This document shows, one piece after another, positions 24,775 through 34,024 of a stretch of DNA of 64,000 nt (the first letter of the stretch is position 1; every line of letters begins with the position of its first letter). The notes beneath the pieces were generated by a model that saw only the letters and a list, made by a program, of their open reading frames with translations, did no database searches and was not told where the DNA came from. Origin of the DNA: Deferribacter autotrophicus (GTDB taxonomy: Bacteria > Chrysiogenota > Deferribacteres > Deferribacterales > Deferribacteraceae). Made by a program: the position numbers and the translations under genes. Where the stretch lies: contig NZ_VFJB01000010.1 of the NCBI RefSeq assembly GCF_008362905.1, positions 1-64,000 on the forward strand, given 5' to 3'.

Positions 24775-26332
24775 CACACCTTTTAAATTTTAATATAACT
24801 TCGGTACCAACCCCTTCATCACTTTTTATATCAAATTCTATATCATTTTCTCTACAAAGACTATAAACAATGGATAACCCCAAGCCAGTCCCGGAATGTT
24901 TTGTGGTAAAAAAAGGATCAAAAATCTTTGATATAATCTCTTTTTTAATCCCTTTTCCATTATCAATAATTTTCAATATATATCCTTCCTCGCACCTAAA
25001 ACCTTTAATATCAATTTCACCATTCTCATCAATTGCTTGAATTGAATTTAGGAGAATATTCAACAATATCTGCTGAAAATGATTTTTATCAAGAAAATAC
25101 ACATATTTTTCTAAATCTAGTTCAACTTTTACTCTTTTAGTATCCATTTGATGTTTCAGCAACCTCAAACAACTTTTTATCTCATTAGATATTTCCACTT
25201 TTGTTTTCATCGCTGGAGATGGCTTTGCAAAATTAAGTAGATCAACAATTAACTTACTGACTCTATCTATCTCGTTGTTTAAAATCTCAATAGTCTCCAA
25301 ATCACAACTTACAGAATCCCTTTTTAAAGACTCCAACCCCATCTTAATACTAGCAAGTGGATTTTTAATCTCATGAGCAATACCTGCGCTTAAAAGCCCT
25401 AAAGAAGAAAGTTTTTCAATCTGGATAATTTTTTCCTGAGTTTTTTTCAATTTATCAAGCATTTGATTGAACTGCTCGTAAACGAAATTTATCTCTTTAC
25501 TGTGAGAATCTGTGATTTTATAATTCAAATTCCCTTTTGCAACTATATCGTAGCTCTCTAACAACGTCTTGTACGGCATCGTAATCCAATTCAAAAAATA
25601 AAAACTAAAAATTATAGACAAAAAAACAAAAGATAAAATTAACGCAACAATGGTAACGATTTTGCTTTTATAATTTATAAATACAGCTTTTCTATCAATA
25701 TAATAATTTAGTTTTATCGGTGCATTTTTTAAAGCCAAAGAAAATATTAAAGGGTCAACTAGTTTTTTATTCTCTTTGTAAAAATAGTTATCGTTAAATA
25801 TAATCTCTTTTCTTGTTTTATAATTTTTATCGATTGTAAAATCGATAAAAGATTTCAATAACTTTTGCAATTTCACATAGGTACAAACATATCCCAACAA
25901 CTTTTTATCAAAACTAATTATCGGCTCTTTAAAACTTAAAAAATCATTATCCATTTTACCTTTAGTTTCAATCAAAACTTTTCCGTTTTCTCTTACCAAA
26001 GAAACAGAATCAAAACCGAAATAATCACCAAACTCTTTTAATCTCTTATTTAAAAAATCCTTCTTCAAAGGAGAAAGATATTCGGTCATACTCGCTTTGA
26101 TAATCGATAACTGAGCAATAGCAAACGTACTCTTTCTATATCCGTCTATTTTTTCGTCAATAGAAACGGATATGTTTTTAAGAGAACTGGAAACACTACT
26201 TTGCAACTCATTCAAAAAGCTGTTAATGTATTCCTGGGTATAATAATACGTCAAAAGAAGTAATGGTAACAAACCTGTCGCAATATAAAATAAAAAAATA
26301 TAATATCTTAATCTTACGCCCTTTTTCAGCAT
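24761..26332 (-). CDS. membrane sensor histidine kinase (DctB/NtrB-like)
   Basis: This 523-residue kinase has membrane helices at about residues 9-31 and 222-246. The extracytoplasmic region between them is about 190 residues. A HAMP-like linker, the HisKA site AGIAHEIKNPLASIK and an HATPase domain with NILLNSIQAI, DNGKGIKKEI and GTGLGLSIVYSL follow. It should phosphorylate the regulator it overlaps. The large periplasmic domain, together with the divergent GltI-like gene, suggests sensing of acidic amino acids, possibly through that binding protein. Confidence 0.92.
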   Translation of the reverse strand: MLKKGVRLRYYIFLFYIATGLLPLLLLTYYYTQEYINSFLNELQSSVSSSLKNISVSIDEKIDGYRKSTFAIAQLSIIKASMTEYLSPLKKDFLNKRLKEFGDYFGFDSVSLVRENGKVLIETKGKMDNDFLSFKEPIISFDKKLLGYVCTYVKLQKLLKSFIDFTIDKNYKTRKEIIFNDNYFYKENKKLVDPLIFSLALKNAPIKLNYYIDRKAVFINYKSKIVTIVALILSFVFLSIIFSFYFLNWITMPYKTLLESYDIVAKGNLNYKITDSHSKEINFVYEQFNQMLDKLKKTQEKIIQIEKLSSLGLLSAGIAHEIKNPLASIKMGLESLKRDSVSCDLETIEILNNEIDRVSKLIVDLLNFAKPSPAMKTKVEISNEIKSCLRLLKHQMDTKRVKVELDLEKYVYFLDKNHFQQILLNILLNSIQAIDENGEIDIKGFRCEEGYILKIIDNGKGIKKEIISKIFDPFFTTKHSGTGLGLSIVYSLCRENDIEFDIKSDEGVGTEVILKFKRCDEDV

Positions 26333-26385
26333 AAACTCCCTTTACTTTGCAATACTATTGATTTTAGCAAAAGTCTATAATATAT

Positions 26386-27273
26386 TTGCGTATGCTTGTT
26401 TACAGACTTTTTTTCATTATTTTTCTTTTCATCTATTCAACATCAATTTTTGCCGAAGATATTATGAGCAAAATAGAAAAAAATGGAATGATAAAAATAG
26501 GTTTTAGAGATCATTTATATCCTTTTTCATATATTGACTCACAAAACAAATTCAGAGGATTTGCAGTTGACTTTGCCAACCTCCTTGTTGAAAAACTAAG
26601 TGATCATTTCGGCAAACCAATTAAGCTAATCCCGGTCCAAATTACCACACAAAATAGATTTAATAAAATTGTTAATAACGATATTGACATCGAAATGGGA
26701 TCAACAACTTATAGTTTTGATAGAGAAAAAATCGTAGATTTCAGCATAATATATTTCTTTTCCGAAACCACCATAATACATAATAAACACAGCATTAAAA
26801 ACACAAACGACTTAAACGGTAAGATAGTTGCCGTCACCATGAATACAACCAATTATCACTTTTTGATAAAATTCTTGAAAAATCATGATGTTAAACTCAA
26901 AAAGCTTATACTTTTGAATGAGCATTTCGATTCACTCCCATTGTTAGAGGAAAGAAAAATTGATGCATTTTGCTCTGATAGAACGATTTTATTAGGTATT
27001 ATAAAAAAAATAAAAAATAAAGATGATTTCATCATCTCAAATACACCCATCGGCTATGAGCCATATGCTTTTATGCTGCCTGAAAACAACTCCGATTTCA
27101 GAGATTTTGTTAACAATTTTTTAATATGGACAATTAAAACAAACATTTATTTCGATATCTATAAAAAATGGTTTAAAATCAATGATACAATAATCCCTAT
27201 TTCCCCATATTTGAGAGAATATTTATCCGTCATCTCTTTTGATCTACCAGACAACTGGTGGGAAAAAAACTAG
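26386..27273 (+). CDS. orphan GltI-like periplasmic amino acid-binding protein
   Basis: This 295-residue protein has a signal peptide (MRMLVYRLFFIIFLFIYSTSIFA, cleavage about 23). It then forms a family-3 solute-binding domain: GMIKIGFRDHLYPFSY, GFAVDFANLLVEKL, NRFNKIVNNDIDIEMGSTTYSFDREKIVDFS. The QNR and CGSTT-like blocks resemble the E. coli glutamate/aspartate-binding protein GltI. No ABC permease or ATPase is nearby. It is divergent from the kinase gene with a 53-base gap, so it is a candidate ligand presenter for that sensor. Confidence 0.8.
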   Translation: MRMLVYRLFFIIFLFIYSTSIFAEDIMSKIEKNGMIKIGFRDHLYPFSYIDSQNKFRGFAVDFANLLVEKLSDHFGKPIKLIPVQITTQNRFNKIVNNDIDIEMGSTTYSFDREKIVDFSIIYFFSETTIIHNKHSIKNTNDLNGKIVAVTMNTTNYHFLIKFLKNHDVKLKKLILLNEHFDSLPLLEERKIDAFCSDRTILLGIIKKIKNKDDFIISNTPIGYEPYAFMLPENNSDFRDFVNNFLIWTIKTNIYFDIYKKWFKINDTIIPISPYLREYLSVISFDLPDNWWEKN

Positions 27274-27419
27274 TTACTTATCATTGAAAAAATCATTTAA
27301 GAGGTTGTCTGGCACCTCAGTTGAATAAAATCAAAAAAGGATGAAGTTATATATGAATAAATACAATTATTCGAGTAAATTCCTTGAGATGCTCGATCAC
27401 TTCGTTCCTCGCAAAAAAA

Positions 27420-27515
27420 CGTAACGCGTTACGTGTCACACATTACGCGTTACGTTTCACGCATCACGGTATTATAGTCATTGCGAGCGCGAGTGAAGCA
27501 ATCTCATTCACTCAT
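27420..27515. repeat. intergenic palindromic repeats
   Basis: ACGCGTTACGT occurs twice (27423-27433 and 27445-27455), followed by CATTGCGAGCGCGAG and GAAGCAATCTC, which belongs to the same palindrome type as 4307-4384. No gene is visible between 27274 and 27795. Confidence 0.5.
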
Positions 27516-27580
27516 ATTTTCATTACATCTTTATCCTTAACCTTACTTAACCTCAACCTATTTCAAACCTTGAACTATGA

Positions 27581-27676
27581 ACACATGTAATAAAGCATTT
27601 GAATAGTATATCGACCACGCATAACTCAAGTTACATTGTTCGGAAATTACAATACGTACGGTGTTATTACACATGT
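27581..27676. repeat. small inverted-repeat-bounded insertion in a repeat tract
   Basis: ACACATGTAATAA at 27581-27593 is nearly inverted as TTATTACACATGT at 27664-27676. Between them lie about 70 bases of unrelated sequence. Both sides are flanked by the TTGAACC decamer tract, as if a short element had inserted there. Confidence 0.45.
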
Positions 27677-27755
27677 TGAACCTTGAACTTTGAACCTTGA
27701 ACCTTGAACTTTCTATATCTCTCCCTCCACAAAAAATGAGATGACGCCAGTTACC
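27677..27755 (+). repeat. composite intergenic repeat, copy c
   Basis: The decamers TTGAACC and TTGAACTTTG are repeated five times, followed by CTTTCTATATCTCTCCC and ending in GATGACGCCAG near 27743. The TTACAACC part is missing in this copy. Confidence 0.5.
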
Positions 27756-27795
27756 TTTCTATTAATTTAGAATTATCCTTAATTAGCCTAAATCA

Positions 27796-30700
27796 CTATG
27801 TCACAAAATAGTTTGCCTCCGGATGATGAACAATTATAGCGCTTGTGGTATATTCAGGCACCATTTCATAACCCTCAGTCAATTCCACACCGATTTCTTT
27901 ACCATTAAGCAATTTATGAACTATTAAATTACCCTCTAAATCAGGACAGGATGGATACCCAAAGCTATACCTTCTTCCTTGATATCTCATATTTAAAATC
28001 TGCTCTACAGAAAGATCTTCATTCTCAATACCAAGTTCTTTTCTAATAACATGATGCCAGTATTCTGCTAAAGCCTCCGTCAATTCTGTAAAAAAGCCGT
28101 GATACAAAAAGTATTCTTTATATTTATTCTCATTAAAAAGCTTTTTGGTGTAATTTACAGGCTTCTCTCCTATAGTCACAAGCTGAATCGGCAGGATATC
28201 GAACTTATCAGATTCTAGATCATGAAAATAATCGGCAACACACAGATAAGGGCTTTTTTTCTGTCTTGGAAATTTCATTGTAGCAATATGTTTCTCATCA
28301 TTATCATAAACAAGTAAATATCTCCCATTACTTTTTACTTTGTAATATCCATAAGCAACGGATAGTTCACAAAGATTTTCTCCAACAATAGTATTTTTAA
28401 TTTTTTCAAGCTCAGGATAAGCCACTTTCTTCAGCAAATTATTATATTCTTCATCACTCATATCTTTCTTCTTGTAACTCCACCTTGTATAAAAAAGTGT
28501 GTAAAGATTCATAAATTTTACCACATCCTCAAAGCTTATGTTTCTCACAACAGCATTTCCAAAAAATGGTGGCTTAGGTGGACTATCCACAGGCTTTATA
28601 TCACTTCTCACATCCAACTCCTCTTCAACAATTATTTTTTCAACTCTACTTGACTTTTTGTCTATCAAGTTGTTGTTATCATCATCCTTCTTTTCAAGGT
28701 ATTTAAGGGCGTCAAAAGCATCTCTACAATAAAAAACTTGTCCAGGTAAAATAGGTTCACATTCATTTTTTACAAACCCCTCGGTTAATGCAGCACCGCC
28801 TAATAAAATTTTTGCTTTTAAATTATGCCTTTTAATTTCATCAATATTATCTTTCATCACGGTAGTTGATTTCACAAGGAGACCACTCATCCCTATAGCA
28901 TCCGCATTTACCTCTTTTGCCTTTAAAATCATATCTTCCACTGATACTTTTATCCCGAGATTATACACCTTATATCCATTGTTCGATAAGATTATATCCA
29001 CAAGATTTTTTCCGATATCATGCACATCCCCTTTTACAGTAGCAAGCACAATAACTCCTTTATTTTCGGAGTCATCTTTCTCCATAAAATTTTCAAGATA
29101 AAGTACAGATTTTTTCATCACCTCTGCTGATTGAAGAACAAAAGGTAGTAACATTTTCCCTGCACCGAAAAGATCCCCCACCTCTTTCATCGCCACAATA
29201 AGAATATTGTTAATAATATCAATGGGAGAATACTTTTTCAAAAGCTCATCAAGTAATTCTTCCAGTCCCGATTTATCTCCTCTTAAGACCTTCTTCTTCA
29301 ACTGCTCTTCAGGGGTTAATTTCTCAGCTAATTTATTATCTTCACTCTCATCCACCCTTTTACTGAAATAATCTAGAAATCTTTCAAGAGCTTTTTCTTT
29401 ACCATAAATCAAATCCAAGCAAAGAGTTACCTCATTTTCAGAAATTCTAGAAAGAGGAATCACTTTTGCAGGATTAACAATTGCCATATCAAGGCCACAT
29501 TTTACAGCTTCATTCAAAAAAACCGAGTTCAAAATATGTCTTGAATGTGGTGCCAGTCCAAAGGATACATTGCTTACTCCTAAAACCGTTTTAGCGCCCT
29601 GTAAGTTCTCTTTTATCATTTTGATAGCATTAAGAGTTTCAGCTGCAGCAAAGGTAAGAGTCTCATCCCCACTACCAATGGAAAAAGTCAGAGGATCAAA
29701 TATGAGGTCTTCTGGATTAAGCTCGTAATCCTTTGTCCATACATCATATATTCTCTTTGCTATCTGAAACTTTTTTTCAGCCGTCATAGCCATGCCATCT
29801 TCATCAATGGTTAGAGCTATAACAGCCGCAGGAAATTTCTTTACAATTTTTAAAATCTTGTGAAGTTTTTCTCCTCCGTCTTCAAAATTAATGGAGTTGA
29901 TTACAGGTTTTCCTGCATATCTTTTAAGAGCATTTTCAATAACAAGTGGCTCCGTAGAATCAATGACTATAGGTATAGTCAAAGCAGTATTTATCATCGA
30001 AACAAATCTACTCATATCATTTACTTCATTGCGCTCGGCATAAGCCACACACACATCTATTAAATGAGCACCAGCATCTTCCTGCTCTTTAGCCACATTT
30101 ACCATTCCATCAAAATCATCTTTTAACAAAAGTTCCCTAAACGCTTTACTCCCATTAGCATTTGCTCTCTCGCCAATAAGGGTTGGTGGTGGTGATTGCA
30201 TAAGCTTTGTGGATGTATACAGACTTGCAGCTTCTCCTTTGTATTCGTATCTTTTTTTAGCTTTAGGTTTAAAAGAGTTTGCCACCATCCTCAAAGCCGC
30301 AATATGTTCATAGGTGGTTCCACAACACCCACCAATTAGATCCAACCCATATTTCTCACATAAATCAGCCATAATTTCAGCCATCTTTTCAGGAGTAAGA
30401 TCATATACAAATTTCCCATTTATATTCTGAGGCAATCCGGCATTCGGGATACATGAAATCTTTCTATCCCACAACTCACTCAACTGTTTTAACGGCTCAT
30501 ACATCAAATCAGGTCCCACAGCACAGTTTATTCCTAAAGAAAAAATAGGATAATCTCTCAATACCGTAGTCACAGCGCTTAAATCCGATCCTAAAAGCAT
30601 TGTTCCGTTCTGCTCTATTGTCACGGATACCATTACGGGCAGTTCTTTATCTTTTTTATTCAACGTATTAAATGCAGCAAGTAGTGCTGATTTTATCTGC

Positions 30701-31170
30701 AATAAGTCTTGACACGTTTCGATTAAAAGCAAATCCACACCACCGTCGATCAGTCCCGAAATCTGCTCCTCATACATTTTATACAAATCATCAAAAGAAA
30801 TCTGTCCAAGACTCGGCAATTTGGTGCCCGGACCTATAGAACCTGCCACAAATTTATTTTCAAATTTATCTGCAGCTTTTCTTGCGATTTTTGCTGCAGT
30901 AAAATTTATATCATAAACTTTATCTTCGAGATTATACTCTGAAAGGACAAGTCTTGACGCACCAAAAGTATTTGTCTCCACTACATCTGCGCCAGCTTTA
31001 AAAAACCCGGTATGAATATCTTCAATTATTTCAGGGTAAGTAAGATTCAATACTTCATTACAACCAACTCTTCCATTCCACTTGTCCTCAGGAATTTCTA
31101 ATTTCTGAATAGAAGTCCCCATCCCTCCATCAAAAAGAACTACGTTATCTTTAGCAAACTCCCTAAACAT
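27796..31170 (-). CDS. metH: MetH, cobalamin-dependent methionine synthase
   Basis: I place the start at 31170 (1124 residues, MFREFAKDN...) because AGAGGTG precedes it. The domains are complete. The homocysteine-binding barrel (1-310) has GINCAVGP and GGCCGTTYEH as zinc ligands. The pterin-binding barrel (about 330-600) has GERANANGSKAFREL. The cobalamin domain (about 640-870) has DVHDIGKNLV, and the reactivation domain (about 900-1124) has RYSFGYPSCPDLE. It transfers a methyl group from methyl-tetrahydrofolate to homocysteine. I saw no cobalamin riboswitch upstream. Confidence 0.97.
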   Translation of the reverse strand: MFREFAKDNVVLFDGGMGTSIQKLEIPEDKWNGRVGCNEVLNLTYPEIIEDIHTGFFKAGADVVETNTFGASRLVLSEYNLEDKVYDINFTAAKIARKAADKFENKFVAGSIGPGTKLPSLGQISFDDLYKMYEEQISGLIDGGVDLLLIETCQDLLQIKSALLAAFNTLNKKDKELPVMVSVTIEQNGTMLLGSDLSAVTTVLRDYPIFSLGINCAVGPDLMYEPLKQLSELWDRKISCIPNAGLPQNINGKFVYDLTPEKMAEIMADLCEKYGLDLIGGCCGTTYEHIAALRMVANSFKPKAKKRYEYKGEAASLYTSTKLMQSPPPTLIGERANANGSKAFRELLLKDDFDGMVNVAKEQEDAGAHLIDVCVAYAERNEVNDMSRFVSMINTALTIPIVIDSTEPLVIENALKRYAGKPVINSINFEDGGEKLHKILKIVKKFPAAVIALTIDEDGMAMTAEKKFQIAKRIYDVWTKDYELNPEDLIFDPLTFSIGSGDETLTFAAAETLNAIKMIKENLQGAKTVLGVSNVSFGLAPHSRHILNSVFLNEAVKCGLDMAIVNPAKVIPLSRISENEVTLCLDLIYGKEKALERFLDYFSKRVDESEDNKLAEKLTPEEQLKKKVLRGDKSGLEELLDELLKKYSPIDIINNILIVAMKEVGDLFGAGKMLLPFVLQSAEVMKKSVLYLENFMEKDDSENKGVIVLATVKGDVHDIGKNLVDIILSNNGYKVYNLGIKVSVEDMILKAKEVNADAIGMSGLLVKSTTVMKDNIDEIKRHNLKAKILLGGAALTEGFVKNECEPILPGQVFYCRDAFDALKYLEKKDDDNNNLIDKKSSRVEKIIVEEELDVRSDIKPVDSPPKPPFFGNAVVRNISFEDVVKFMNLYTLFYTRWSYKKKDMSDEEYNNLLKKVAYPELEKIKNTIVGENLCELSVAYGYYKVKSNGRYLLVYDNDEKHIATMKFPRQKKSPYLCVADYFHDLESDKFDILPIQLVTIGEKPVNYTKKLFNENKYKEYFLYHGFFTELTEALAEYWHHVIRKELGIENEDLSVEQILNMRYQGRRYSFGYPSCPDLEGNLIVHKLLNGKEIGVELTEGYEMVPEYTTSAIIVHHPEANYFVT

Positions 31171-31273
31171 TTTCACCTCTAAAAAATTACTTTTATATTT
31201 ATAATTGTTTGTTTTTAACAATGAAATGATAACTTTTCAACAAATTATTAAGATTTCTAAGACTTTAAAAAAC

Positions 31274-31308
31274 TTTGTAGGGTGTGGTTTTATACCACAC
31301 CCTACAAA
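31274..31308. repeat. perfect 15-bp hairpin in the metH upstream gap
   Basis: TTTGTAGGGTGTGGT at 31274-31288 pairs perfectly with 31294-31308 around the loop TTTAT. No T-run follows on either strand, so it is not a classical terminator. The motif resembles dispersed palindromes seen in other genomes. Confidence 0.6.
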
Positions 31309-31355
31309 TCCATAATCTACCACCTAATAATCTTTAATTTAAAATTCAAGCCATC

Positions 31356-31772
31356 TTACACAGCGTACAATCCTAACCTCATAAATTCTTTATAAATACA
31401 TTTATCCATGATAATAGGAACGCCTGCTTCTTCGGCAATTTTTTTAGCCTCTTCAGAATAAACCTCTTCCTGCAGCCAGATTAACTTTGCACCTTTTTTT
31501 ATGGATTCTTTCACAATCTCCGGAGCAAATTCGCTTCTTCTAAAAACATCCACTATATCCGGTGTAACAGGAACATCAGAAATTGATTTATATGCCTTAA
31601 CACCTAAAACTTCTTCCTCTTTAGGATTTACGGGAAAACAGTTATACCCCTTTTGCATCAAAAATTTCATAATACCGTTACTTGCCCTCTCAGGATTATT
31701 TGAAGCGCCCACAATAACAATATTTTTTGCATTTTCTAAGAACTCTTTCAAGAAATCATCTGTAATTTGCAT
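31356..31772 (-). CDS. CoA-binding protein (YccU family)
   Basis: This 138-residue Rossmann-fold protein matches the CoA_binding_2 family. It has NIVIVGASNNPERASNGIMKFLMQKGY, VNPKEEEVLGVKAY, DVFRRSEFAPEIV and the end motif GVPIIMDKCIYKEF with the conserved cysteine. Binding of CoA is inferred from the related CoA-ligase domain; the physiological role is unknown. It follows the flagellar-type gene after 12 bases on the same strand. Confidence 0.88.
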   Translation of the reverse strand: MQITDDFLKEFLENAKNIVIVGASNNPERASNGIMKFLMQKGYNCFPVNPKEEEVLGVKAYKSISDVPVTPDIVDVFRRSEFAPEIVKESIKKGAKLIWLQEEVYSEEAKKIAEEAGVPIIMDKCIYKEFMRLGLYAV

Positions 31773-31784
31773 CTTATCATCCCC

Positions 31785-32402
31785 CTATGTAGTAAGATTA
31801 TCTATGATGGTACCCAGCATTTCATCCGCTGTCTTTATACTTTTCATATTTGCTTGAAAATATCTTTGATTAACTATCATATTTACTATTTCTCTTGCCA
31901 TATCTACATTGGAAGCTTCAAGATAACCAGGCAAAATTTCATAACTATTTTCGGGGATCTTTTTTCCCGATGAGCTAAATATCTCGATTTTACCCAAAGG
32001 TTCTTTATCGATATACACCGTCCCATCAGGAGCAACTCTCACCTCTCCTGTTTTCCCGATACTTAACAAAATTCTTCCATTACTATCCACTATATTTCCA
32101 TCTTTATCCATCTTAAAATTACCGTTTCTTGTGAAAACTTCTCCATTATTATCTGCAAGTTTAAAATAACCGTTACCATTAATTGCCAAATCAAGATTTC
32201 TTCCGGTATAAATTAAATATCCAGGTGACTTAGTATCTCGCAGAGAATAAACTTTTACGCCATCTTTTGAGAGTTCCTGATTATATGTTACTATTTTTTT
32301 ATATCCAGGCGTATTTACATTAGCTATATTGTTAGCCGTATTTTCCTGATATACTGTGGCAGCATTTAATGCACTTAAAGCACTGTACAACCCTTTTATC
32401 AT
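31785..32402 (-). CDS. flagellar basal-body rod / hook-type protein (FlgF/FlgG family)
   Basis: This 205-residue protein has the N-terminal rod signature MIKGLYSALSALNAATVYQENTANNIANVNTPGYKK and the C-terminal heptad region SNVDMAREIVNMIVNQRYFQANMKSI. The central D1 region LAINGNGYFKLADNNGEVFTRNGNF is also typical of FlgF/FlgG. At 205 residues it is shorter than the usual 240-260. No other flagellar gene is nearby, so assignment to FlgF rather than FlgG is open. Confidence 0.8.
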   Translation of the reverse strand: MIKGLYSALSALNAATVYQENTANNIANVNTPGYKKIVTYNQELSKDGVKVYSLRDTKSPGYLIYTGRNLDLAINGNGYFKLADNNGEVFTRNGNFKMDKDGNIVDSNGRILLSIGKTGEVRVAPDGTVYIDKEPLGKIEIFSSSGKKIPENSYEILPGYLEASNVDMAREIVNMIVNQRYFQANMKSIKTADEMLGTIIDNLTT

Positions 32403-32449
32403 ACTCCTAATCTAATTCACTCAAAAACTTTTTTCAACAAATATGATAT

Positions 32450-32740
32450 ACAATGTTCAATGTTCAACGTTCAAAGTTATAATTCAAAATTCAAAATCCA
32501 AAATTAATTCATTATCTTTCTACTTTCCTACATACCATTACAAAGCAAAGCAATCTAAGTACTATCAGTAAGTCATGACTCGACACTCTTCAGTACAACA
32601 CCCCCGATTCGCGAATCGAATACCATACACTCACCATTCGTTCTGCCTAAACTTCAACCTTGAACTTTGAACGTTGAACATTGAACATTGAACTTTTTCT
32701 ATCTTCCACTACTTTTAACACATTACAACCTTATTTCATT
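32450..32740. repeat. composite intergenic repeat, copy d, with inverted TTCAA tracts
   Basis: TTCAATGTTCAACGTTCAA at 32455-32475 is inverted as tandem TTGAACNTTGAAC units at 32650-32690. These run into CTTTTTCTATCTTCC and CATTACAACC (32692-32730). No reading frame of interest is present. Confidence 0.5.
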
Positions 32741-32745
32741 AAAAT

Positions 32746-32786
32746 TTGACTATAATCAAAGAAAAAGATAAATCTACTCCTATTAT
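32746..32786 (+). promoter_or_regulatory. FNR/DNR-type box and promoter of the SBP-GTPase-ABC cluster
   Basis: TTGACTATAATCAA at 32746-32759 matches the FNR-family consensus TTGAT-N4-ATCAA at nine of ten positions. A TATTAT -10 box follows at 32781-32786. A start site near 32794 would place the box centre at -41.5, the class II activation position. The regulator itself is not in the window. Confidence 0.6.
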
Positions 32787-32821
32787 TAGTTGCAGAATAA
32801 AATAAAGAGGTGAAAAGAAAA

Positions 32822-34024
32822 ATGAAACCAGATATAAAAATAAAGGATCTTTTACAGAAAAAACCAAAAGCTGTAAATTTTTTCAAAAGTATTGGTTTTA
32901 AAAATATCGAAAAGGAAAATAGCCCTTTAAGATTGCTCACATTAAACTCTTTAGCCAATATGAAAAAGATAAATGTGGATACTCTAATAAGCCAATTGGA
33001 AGAATATCTTGAAATAGAAGAAAACAAAGCAGATATCACTCTCTTAGAGCAAAATAAAAAAGGTGATATAACCATTGCCGGTGTATTACCATGCCCTGTA
33101 AGAATACCTTTACTTGAGAAAATTAACGAAAAGATAGAAGAATTTGAACTCTCCAAAAATCATCAGGTAAACATTAACCTTGAGTCCGCATCAAAAGGCC
33201 TTGAATGGATGAAAGAAATAATAGACTTTGATAACCCTGATACTATCCCTGACATCTCTATTTCTGCAGGCTTTGAATTCTTTTTATACGAAAAATCCAA
33301 AAAATTAATCAAAAAAGGTTTTTTTGAAGATGTGGTACCAACCCCTTTAAATAGCGATTTTGAAGATATAAATCTCAAAGATCCTTACAATGCACTCTCC
33401 GTTTTTTCCGTGGTACCTGCCATCTTTATGGTAAATTTGGAAGAGTTAAATGGCAGGGAAATACCAAAATCATGGAAAGATCTCATTTTCGGTGATTATG
33501 AAAATCTTGTTTCAATACCCGTTGGAGATTTTGACTTGTTCAACAGTATATTAATCCACATCTATGCTGATTATGGTGAGGAAGGGATTGAAAGATTACA
33601 AAAAATCATGTTTACTGGACTTCATCCGACGGTTGCGGTAAAAACTCAGCAAATGAAAAACAGTCAAAAACCTGCTGTAACCGTTATGCCTTACTTCTTT
33701 TCCAGAATGGTGGGCAACTTACAAACGGTAAAAATTATCTGGCCAGAAGATGGAGCAATTATCAGTCCTATCTTTGCTCTTGTTAGAAAAGATAAAAAAG
33801 ATAAAATAAAACCTCTTACTGATGCTCTCATATCAAAAGAAGTGGGTGAAATATTATCTCACAGAGGACTTTTCCCATCTTTAAACCCTGAAGTAAAAAA
33901 CACACTTATTGAGCCCGGAAACTTCAAATGGGTGGGCTGGAACTATTTATTTGAAAACAATGTTGAAGAGTTAATAATTAGACTTAATAAACGTTTCGAA
34001 TCATTAGCAGGAGTTGTCAAATGA
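32822..34024 (+). CDS. cytoplasmic substrate-binding-protein-like protein with N-terminal DUF1858-like domain
   Basis: I place the start at 32822 (400 residues), with AAAGAGG upstream; a GTG 12 bases earlier is possible. Residues 1-75 form a helical DUF1858-like domain (IKDLLQKKPKAVNFFKSIGF). The remainder resembles iron-type periplasmic binding proteins: PDISISAGFEFFLY, PYNALSVFSVVPAIFMVN, PKSWKDLIFGDYENLVSIPVG. No signal peptide or membrane helix exists, so it should stay in the cytoplasm. The stop overlaps the GTPase start. DUF1858 is often linked to hybrid-cluster proteins, but no function is established here. Confidence 0.7.
   Translation: MKPDIKIKDLLQKKPKAVNFFKSIGFKNIEKENSPLRLLTLNSLANMKKINVDTLISQLEEYLEIEENKADITLLEQNKKGDITIAGVLPCPVRIPLLEKINEKIEEFELSKNHQVNINLESASKGLEWMKEIIDFDNPDTIPDISISAGFEFFLYEKSKKLIKKGFFEDVVPTPLNSDFEDINLKDPYNALSVFSVVPAIFMVNLEELNGREIPKSWKDLIFGDYENLVSIPVGDFDLFNSILIHIYADYGEEGIERLQKIMFTGLHPTVAVKTQQMKNSQKPAVTVMPYFFSRMVGNLQTVKIIWPEDGAIISPIFALVRKDKKDKIKPLTDALISKEVGEILSHRGLFPSLNPEVKNTLIEPGNFKWVGWNYLFENNVEELIIRLNKRFESLAGVVK

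Noticed and set aside
26340-26385. FNR-like TTGATTTTAGCAAA between kinase and GltI-like genes
   Set aside because: The second half-site has two mismatches and the position relative to a promoter is unclear in this AT-rich gap.
31171-31355. Cobalamin or SAM riboswitch upstream of metH
   Set aside because: No B12-box or SAM-box core was visible; the only structure is a simple perfect hairpin.
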